Positions 1-4,780 of a stretch of DNA of 8,775 nt are shown here, in pieces. The notes under the pieces are model-generated. The model saw only the letters and a list, made by a program, of their open reading frames with translations, searched no databases and was not told where the DNA came from. A program made the position numbers and the translations under genes. This DNA comes from an uncultured Clostridia bacterium (lineage in GTDB: Bacteria > Bacillota > Clostridia > Christensenellales > Aristaeellaceae), in assembly GCA_946534455.1 (NCBI GenBank), contig CAMNCR010000063.1, positions 1 through 8,775 of the forward strand. The letters run 5' to 3'. Numbering within the stretch: position 1 is the first letter of the stretch; the number at the start of each line of letters is the position of its first letter.

Positions 1-3
1 AAA

Positions 4-8
4 CATCA
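4..8 (-). other. TGATG junction: possible start of a further downstream gene
   Basis: The LRR stop codon TGA (8-6) shares its last base with an ATG (6-4), followed by TTT at the window edge. In an operon where the three preceding junctions are all stop/start overlaps, this could be the coupled start of a tenth gene. No good ribosome binding site precedes it (only AGAGG, further upstream), and just two codons are visible, so this is tentative. Confidence 0.25.
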
Positions 9-956
9 GGGGCTGGCGGCAAGGGCCTCTGAGCGCCAGGGCTCCGGCATGTTTTCCGGATCGGAGTCCTCGAAGGGCTCATATTTGCCGCTGCGGAACA
101 TGCGGTAAAGGGTGTCATAATGCGGATGCAGCCGCCAGCCTCCCTTGGTGGAGGTGGACTGGGCATCCACATGACAGTCGGGCAGGGCTTCCCGGATGCG
201 GGCAACCAGTTCGGGATCCGGATCCCGGCTGTCGCGATAATTGTACCAGTAGATCCAGAGGCGCCGGAGGCTCTTCATTTCCATGACGGGAGTGATATCC
301 TGGATATAATTTTTGACGAAGTTGAGATCCATCAGATGGTGCAGGCCGGTGAGGCAGGAAATATCCTCAATCTTTGCGTGGAAGATTTCCAGATATTCCA
401 GATGCTCCAGGCTGCCGATGGGGGTGATGTCCTGAAGAGGATTGATGCCGATGATCAGCACGCGAAGCTCAGGCAGATCATAGAGAAAAGAGCAGTCGTC
501 CAGGAGATTGTGTCCCAGGTCGAGGGCATAGAGGTTCGTGCAGTACCGCACCAGAGACAGGTATTTCGTGGAGTGCTTGGTGGAATTGACATCGTGAAGC
601 GTCGAAAAAGCGGTGGCATCCGTGCGGAGTATATGATCCTGAATGCGCATGGTCATGCCGAAGGTGATGTCGGGAAAGCGCTCATTGAGATCCGTGATCC
701 GCTCGTAATCGATGGTGGTGGCGAAAAGGTCCACCTTTTCCACATCGGGCAGACGGGACAGGAAATCATAGAAGGCATCCCATTCCTTTTTTCCGATGAC
801 GCGCTCTCCCAGATCCACATAGGTGACCGAGGAATCCACGGTCAGATCCCCGAAGGAAACAGACTCCGCCCTGGCGCGGAGGGCGGGAAGGGCGAAAAGA
901 AGCGACAGCAGGCAGAGCATGCCGCACCGGATGAAGATAGAGGATAAGCGTTTCAT
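6..956 (-). CDS. Secreted leucine-rich-repeat protein
   Basis: This 316-residue protein starts with a signal peptide (basic MKRL, hydrophobic core at about residues 12-24, likely cut after ARA at residue 30), so it is exported. Residues 139-226 form four tandem 22-residue leucine-rich repeats of the SDS22/internalin-like kind, with the pattern LxxLxxLxIxxNxIxDIxPL; a degenerate fifth follows to about 242. Before them, residues 55-105 hold a segment (LPDVEKVDLFATTIDYE, then FPDITFG) of the type often preceding LRRs in clostridial secreted proteins. The C-terminal 60 residues are rich in Pro, Asp, His and aromatic residues. No sortase motif, membrane anchor or enzyme motif is visible. LRRs bind proteins, so a role as an extracytoplasmic recognition partner is plausible. 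The ATG shares ATGA with the preceding stop, and AAGGAG lies 10 bases upstream. The partner is unknown. Confidence 0.82.
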   Translation of the reverse strand: MKRLSSIFIRCGMLCLLSLLFALPALRARAESVSFGDLTVDSSVTYVDLGERVIGKKEWDAFYDFLSRLPDVEKVDLFATTIDYERITDLNERFPDITFGMTMRIQDHILRTDATAFSTLHDVNSTKHSTKYLSLVRYCTNLYALDLGHNLLDDCSFLYDLPELRVLIIGINPLQDITPIGSLEHLEYLEIFHAKIEDISCLTGLHHLMDLNFVKNYIQDITPVMEMKSLRRLWIYWYNYRDSRDPDPELVARIREALPDCHVDAQSTSTKGGWRLHPHYDTLYRMFRSGKYEPFEDSDPENMPEPWRSEALAASP

Positions 957-1300
957 GGCTGGGATTCTCCTTCCTGCTGCGTCTGGGTCAGCTGTGCGCG
1001 GAGCTGCTCCACCTCCGTCTGCAGCTCCGCGAGATCCTCCCGGAGCTCCGCAGCGCGGGCTGTGGACTCCTCCAGGGTCAGGGAGGCTTCCCGGACCGCG
1101 TTATTGACATCCTGCAGCTGCTCCTGGAGCGCTTCTTTTTCGGCAGCGGTTTGTTCCCAGGCGGAGCGGCTCTGCTCCAGCCGGCGGGTCTGCTCCCGCA
1201 GAAGGGCGGACTGACGGACCCAGGATGCGACGACGGAGCCGGAAACACACAGGGCAGCGAGCAGCACCAGGATACAGAGAAAACGGAGCTCCTTCCTCAT
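953..1300 (-). CDS. Small bitopic coiled-coil membrane protein, second of a pair
   Basis: This 115-residue product has the same architecture as its upstream neighbour: positively charged start (MRKELR), one hydrophobic segment at about residues 7-27, then a continuous Glu/Gln/Leu/Ala/Arg-rich coiled coil from about residue 30 to 110, with a clean leucine heptad near the end (L at every seventh residue in LREDLAELQTEVEQLRAQL). It lacks the prolines that interrupt the first protein. No enzymatic motif or known family signature is visible. The start shares ATGA with the preceding stop, with GGAGG 10 bases upstream, and the stop shares ATGA with the LRR gene. A heterodimeric or homodimeric coiled coil at the outer membrane face is inferred from shape and gene coupling only. 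An alternative reading of the N-terminus as a cleaved signal peptide cannot be excluded. Confidence 0.75.
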   Translation of the reverse strand: MRKELRFLCILVLLAALCVSGSVVASWVRQSALLREQTRRLEQSRSAWEQTAAEKEALQEQLQDVNNAVREASLTLEESTARAAELREDLAELQTEVEQLRAQLTQTQQEGESQP

Positions 1301-1662
1301 GGCGTATCCACCTCCGGAAGCGCAGCGGGTTCTTCCGCGTCCAGCTGGGCCTGAAGGCGCTTGACCTCCTCCCGAAGGGCTTTCCGCTCCGCCTTCAGGG
1401 ACGCGACCTCCTGCTGCGCTGCATCCGCCTGAGGCTGGAGTCTGGCAAGCTCCGCTTCTGCTTCGGGCAGACGGGCGGAAACCTCCTCATATTCATGCTG
1501 CTGCTTGCGCTCCCGACCCAGGCTGGTTTCCAGACTCAGGGCCAGATCCGCTTCCCGCGCGCGCAGAGAGGCGGAAATCGGTACGGAGGCCAGGAGAACG
1601 ACGACGCACAGCAGCAACAGCAGCGCAAAGAGCAGGGAAAAAGAATCGGAAAACTGTTTCAT
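1297..1662 (-). CDS. Small bitopic coiled-coil membrane protein, first of a pair
   Basis: I do not recognise this 121-residue protein as a named family. It has a short polar start, one strongly hydrophobic segment at about residues 8-31 (rich in Leu and Val), and then a highly charged Ala/Leu/Glu/Arg/Gln region to about residue 108 with heptad spacing, for example the V-R-V-L series around residues 87-108. Prolines in RLPEA and LQPQA would break the helix into segments. The end is acidic and Pro-containing. The shape (tiny cytoplasmic tail, one membrane span, external coiled coil) is that of FtsL/DivIC/FtsB-type divisome proteins, but no sequence signature supports membership. The start ATG shares ATGA with the hydrolase stop; GGAG lies 6 bases upstream. 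The stop overlaps the next gene in the same ATGA manner, so the two small proteins are probably made in matched amounts. Confidence 0.75.
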   Translation of the reverse strand: MKQFSDSFSLLFALLLLLCVVVLLASVPISASLRAREADLALSLETSLGRERKQQHEYEEVSARLPEAEAELARLQPQADAAQQEVASLKAERKALREEVKRLQAQLDAEEPAALPEVDTP

Positions 1663-2678
1663 TTCATCTCCGCCTTTCGGGCCATGGATGCGGCCGGCAG
1701 GGAAAGGAAGCGAAGGATTTCATGCCACCAGGGGAAAAGCACCGCATCCTCCGACCGATAAATTTCATGCCTGGAGCGGGGCACCAGCGAATATTCTCCC
1801 ATCGGAACCCGGCTGATAAACTGCTTCTGAGGCTCGCTGAGCACGCTGTGATCCTCCTCCGCGCCATACAGGCGGACGGGGCAGGCGATGCGCTCCGGTG
1901 CGCCGGGAGCGAGGATTTTCCGGGTGACCCGCATGCTTTCCAGGGTCCAGGTATAGGTCGGAGCGCAGTTCTGATATTCGGGATGAGAGACCCGGATGCC
2001 ATCATACCAGGCAAAACGGGCGGGATCGGTGGCGCAGGAGGTCTCAAAGTTTTCCGGGCCGGAGTAGGGCTTGAAGAAGAACACCCTGCGGGAGCCGTGA
2101 CCGATGGCACGGGCCGCGTGGCACAGGGAAGCCGCGATGCCGTAGGGCACGCCGGAGCGATCCGGAGCGATCATGGGCGCACAGAGAACCGCGCGGGAGA
2201 AAAACTCCGGGTACTGCTCCAGAAAGAGCACGGAGACAGCGCCGCCCATGGAATGGCCGAACAGACACCAGGGCTTCTGCAGCGGAGCGAGGAGCCGATC
2301 GCAGACGATTTTCAGGTCGGAGATATAATCCGCGAAATGCTCCACATGCGTATCGCCGACATTCGAGAGACCCTCCTTGCGCCAGGAATGGCCGTGTCCC
2401 CGCTGATCCAGGGTGACGACGTTGAAGCGGTTGCGGAGCAGGGAATAGATCAGCTCGGAAAACTTGAAGGCGCTTTCCGTAAAGCCATGGACGAGCACCA
2501 GGGTTCCTGCGGGCGCTTCCGCGGAATATACGGCACAGGCCAGCGGCGCCTGATCCGCGCCGTGAAGCGTTTCCCTCCGCACGCGGGTTTCCAGGTACGG
2601 CAGGACCACGTTGTTCATGGTTTCCTCATAAGCGGAGGAAACGATCAGAGAATCCTCATTGAAAGGCTCGGCGGTCAT
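1659..2678 (-). CDS. Alpha/beta hydrolase, lysophospholipase/monoacylglycerol lipase-like
   Basis: This is a 339-residue serine hydrolase without signal peptide, so probably cytoplasmic or peripheral at the inner membrane face. Its fold signature is clear: strand LVLVHG followed by FTES (oxyanion-hole region, about residues 62-68), LDQRGHG after the next strand, the nucleophile elbow GHSMGG with Ser143, the acid in YGAEEDHS (Asp276) and the base in SRHEIYRS (His304). The arrangement, including HVEHFADYISDL before the nucleophile, resembles PldB-like lysophospholipases and monoacylglycerol lipases (Hydrolase_4 group). The real substrate cannot be read from the sequence; carboxylesters of membrane lipids are the natural guess. 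It begins 24 bases after the rodA stop, with AAAGGAG 12 bases before the ATG, and its stop overlaps the next start as ATGA. Catalytic competence looks intact. The gene is not a standard member of rod operons. Confidence 0.88.
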   Translation of the reverse strand: MTAEPFNEDSLIVSSAYEETMNNVVLPYLETRVRRETLHGADQAPLACAVYSAEAPAGTLVLVHGFTESAFKFSELIYSLLRNRFNVVTLDQRGHGHSWRKEGLSNVGDTHVEHFADYISDLKIVCDRLLAPLQKPWCLFGHSMGGAVSVLFLEQYPEFFSRAVLCAPMIAPDRSGVPYGIAASLCHAARAIGHGSRRVFFFKPYSGPENFETSCATDPARFAWYDGIRVSHPEYQNCAPTYTWTLESMRVTRKILAPGAPERIACPVRLYGAEEDHSVLSEPQKQFISRVPMGEYSLVPRSRHEIYRSEDAVLFPWWHEILRFLSLPAASMARKAEMK

Positions 2679-2690
2679 ACGGGAACGACA

Positions 2691-2697
2691 CTCCTTT
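2691..2697 (-). promoter_or_regulatory. Ribosome binding site of the alpha/beta hydrolase gene
   Basis: AAAGGAG lies 12 bases before the ATG at 2678, in the 24-base gap after the rodA stop. It supports that start over in-frame alternatives. Confidence 0.7.
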
Positions 2698-2702
2698 CCG
2701 GG

Positions 2703-3923
2703 TCAGTAGGCACGGGTCTTAAAGCGGCGGTGAATCCGATAGGGGTTATACAGCGTCTGCGGCGTGTTGGCATAGACGGAGATGGAACGGTTTCGGGTCA
2801 CATTGAGCACCAGACCGATGCCGCCCATATTGGTCATCATATTGGAACCGCCGTAGGAGAGGAAGGGCAGAGGAATGCCCGTGATCGGCATGAGACCGAG
2901 GGTCATTGCGATGTTTTCCAGCACATGGAACAGGAGCATGCCCATGACGCCGGTGATGATCAGGCGGCCGAACTTGTCCCGGGTATACCAGGCCAGATAG
3001 AGCATGCGCAGCAGGATGAGGACATAGCCCAACAGCACGATGATGCAGCCGACGAAGCCCCAGGTTTCACCGATGGTGGCATAGATGAAGTCCGTCCAGT
3101 CCGCCGGCACGTAATTGAGCTGGGACATGGCGCCGTTGACAAACATGCCGTTTCCGGTCAGCCCGCCGGAGCCGATGACGATTTTGGACATGGTCTGCTG
3201 ATACGCGTCGGAGGAGGAATACAGCTCCGGGTTCAGGAAGCCGGAGATGCGCGCCAGCCGGTAGTCCGTGGAACCGGTGGCGACCATGAAGCCATACAGG
3301 GCCAGGATTCCGAGAATGGCAATGGCGGCCAGGATGCTCAGGGTCTTCATAGACACGTTGGAGAAATACATCATCACCGCGAAGAGGAAGATGATCACCA
3401 GCAGGGAGCCTGTTTCGCCCTGGAGCAGGATGACTGCGCCGGGGATGATAACCATGGCGAAGGTCCGGACGAAGGAGCGGAGGGTGGACAGGGGGCGGTC
3501 CTGCAGGGACAGCTGTTTGGCCAGCAGCAGAATCATGGAAAGCTTGGCGAATTCCGAGGGCTGAATGGTGTATCCCCAGAGAACGTCCAGCCAGGCCTTC
3601 ACGCCCTGGGCCCGGTTAAAGACCGTGGTGACGGTCAGCAGGCCGAAGGAAATCCAGTAGATCAGCTCCGCATAGCGGCGCAGAAAGTCGTAGGGAATGG
3701 CCATGAGCACGCCGATGACCAGCGGCGCGACCAGCAGAAACAGGCACTGGCGCAGCGTATAGGAGGATTCAACGACGTGATTCAGGAAGGAGGTATCCGT
3801 GGTGGATCCGGGCGAAAAGGTGGCGACGCAGACCGCGACCACCCCGAACAGGGACATGGCAAAGACCATGACGATGAGGGGAATATCCACATGTGCCCGG
3901 GCATGCCGGTTTTCAGAGATCAT
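2703..3923 (-). CDS. rodA: Rod shape-determining protein RodA (SEDS peptidoglycan glycosyltransferase)
   Basis: RodA polymerises lipid II into glycan strands and pairs with PBP2. The 406-residue product has about ten hydrophobic membrane segments, as expected for the SEDS family (RodA/FtsW/SpoVE). Family signatures are IQPSEFAK (Gln121-Lys127), GETGSLLVI in mid-protein, the extracellular TDFIYATIGE with Asp278 at the position of the catalytic Asp of characterised RodA, and the terminal PITGIPLPFLSYGGS (Ser356-Ser360). The residue before TDF is Trp where His is common in the family. The adjacency to PBP2 and mreCD favours RodA over FtsW. An N-terminally longer reading frame reaches 4100, but it runs through minD and has no matching start. 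The ATG at 3923 follows GGGAGG by 12 bases and lies inside the 3' end of minD, suggesting translational coupling. Confidence 0.95.
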   Translation of the reverse strand: MISENRHARAHVDIPLIVMVFAMSLFGVVAVCVATFSPGSTTDTSFLNHVVESSYTLRQCLFLLVAPLVIGVLMAIPYDFLRRYAELIYWISFGLLTVTTVFNRAQGVKAWLDVLWGYTIQPSEFAKLSMILLLAKQLSLQDRPLSTLRSFVRTFAMVIIPGAVILLQGETGSLLVIIFLFAVMMYFSNVSMKTLSILAAIAILGILALYGFMVATGSTDYRLARISGFLNPELYSSSDAYQQTMSKIVIGSGGLTGNGMFVNGAMSQLNYVPADWTDFIYATIGETWGFVGCIIVLLGYVLILLRMLYLAWYTRDKFGRLIITGVMGMLLFHVLENIAMTLGLMPITGIPLPFLSYGGSNMMTNMGGIGLVLNVTRNRSISVYANTPQTLYNPYRIHRRFKTRAY

Positions 3924-4731
3924 GGAGCGATGGCACCTCCCTGACACGAAGTTGTCTGAGCCGCTGCCAGAGGGAGCTCCGGGCGGCGCCAAGATGCGGG
4001 AAGGGCACATCCTCCCCGCGCAGGCGGCGGGCAGCGCGGATGACAGCCTGCCGTGCGGGACAGTCCAGCTGCATGAAGGAGGTGTGCCGCAAAAGCGCAC
4101 GGTAGACCAGCGGATCCTCCGGTATTTCCGCCAGCAGCGGGCAATCCAGGGTTTGCGCGACGGTTTCCGCGGAATACATTTCGCCGGTATGCACCAGATC
4201 CGCGTTCAGGCGATTGACGATCAGACGGGGCCGCCCTTCCGTTTTTTCCTGCAGAATGGAGCAGGCCCTTTCCGCGTCCCGCATGCTGATATCATCCGGC
4301 GAGGTGACGAGGATGGGTTCGCAGATGCCGGTGTTGGCAACATTGCGAAAGCCGCGCTCGATTCCGGCAGGGCAGTCAATGAGAACGAAATCATGCTCCG
4401 TGCGAAGGCTTCGAATGACGCGGCGCAGGGATTTCGCGTCCAGCGCGCGGGCCCGCGCAAACTGGGCAGCAGGGAGCAGCCACAGTCCGGAAACCCGGGG
4501 AACGGGCAGCAGCGCCTGCTCCAGCTCGCAGTCGCCCGAAATGACGTCGAGGAGATCATAAACCACCTGGTTTTCCAGCCCGAGCAGAGCATCCTGCCCG
4601 CGGAGGCCGATGTCTGCGTCAAGGATGACGGTGGAGGAGCCCAGCGAAGCCAGGGCGGCTCCGAGGCCGGCGGCCAGCGTGGATTTGCCAACGCCTCCCT
4701 TGCCGGAGGCGATCAGAAAAGTGCCGGACAA
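3913..4731 (-). CDS. minD: Septum site-determining protein MinD (TTG start)
   Basis: MinD is a membrane-associated ATPase that dimerises on ATP binding and normally recruits the division inhibitor MinC. With the TTG start at 4731 the product has 272 residues, the normal MinD length. The deviant Walker A motif KGGVGKST covers residues 11-18 (signature Lys11, catalytic Lys16). Asp38 and Asp40 follow in LDADIGLR, then the MinD-specific GLENQVVYDLLDVISGD at 51-67, and the switch II motif IDCPAGIE with Asp119. This signature separates it from ParA or Mrp. Residues 253-264 (SLWQRLRQLRVR) look like the basic amphipathic membrane-targeting helix, followed by eight extra residues. An upstream extension of the frame exists, but it overlaps the PBP2 end and looks random; AAGGAGG 8 bases before the TTG decides the start. 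The last codons overlap rodA by 11 bases. No minC or minE is present beside it. Confidence 0.95.
   Translation of the reverse strand: MSGTFLIASGKGGVGKSTLAAGLGAALASLGSSTVILDADIGLRGQDALLGLENQVVYDLLDVISGDCELEQALLPVPRVSGLWLLPAAQFARARALDAKSLRRVIRSLRTEHDFVLIDCPAGIERGFRNVANTGICEPILVTSPDDISMRDAERACSILQEKTEGRPRLIVNRLNADLVHTGEMYSAETVAQTLDCPLLAEIPEDPLVYRALLRHTSFMQLDCPARQAVIRAARRLRGEDVPFPHLGAARSSLWQRLRQLRVREVPSLHDL
3936..3941 (-). promoter_or_regulatory. Ribosome binding site of rodA inside minD
   Basis: GGGAGG lies 12 bases before the rodA ATG at 3923 and within the coding sequence of minD, where it encodes part of Arg-Glu-Val near the C-terminus. Ribosomes finishing minD would clear or reuse this site, which fits translational coupling. 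Confidence 0.7.
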
Positions 4732-4739
4732 AGTCGATT

Positions 4740-4746
4740 CCTCCTT
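4740..4746 (-). promoter_or_regulatory. Ribosome binding site of minD, decides the TTG start
   Basis: AAGGAGG, a full match to the anti-Shine-Dalgarno core, lies 8 bases before TTG at 4731. No ATG or GTG in the minD frame lies between it and the Walker A motif, so translation almost certainly starts at the TTG. Confidence 0.88.
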
Positions 4747-4759
4747 CCCGGCTGTGCTG

Positions 4760-4776
4760 CCCGGAGGGTTTCCGGG
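4760..4776 (-). other. Perfect 6-bp hairpin in the PBP2-minD gap
   Basis: Transcribed as CCCGGA, a 5-base loop AACCC, and TCCGGG, starting a few bases after the PBP2 stop and ending 13 bases before the minD ribosome binding site. No T-run follows, so it is not an ordinary intrinsic terminator. It could be an mRNA stability or processing element, or chance in GC-rich DNA. Confidence 0.4.
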
Positions 4777-4780
4777 ACGG

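Noticed and set aside
1722..3944. A 740-codon open frame on the plus strand
   Set aside because: It lies antisense to the hydrolase and rodA, has a composition typical of reverse-frame translation in GC-rich DNA (many His, Gly, Asp, Gln), shows no domain, and the minus-strand genes are unmistakable.
3924..4100. N-terminal extension of RodA to 4100
   Set aside because: It would overlap minD by nearly 190 bases, reads as random Cys/Pro/Ser-rich sequence, and the conserved protein begins at the ATG at 3923.
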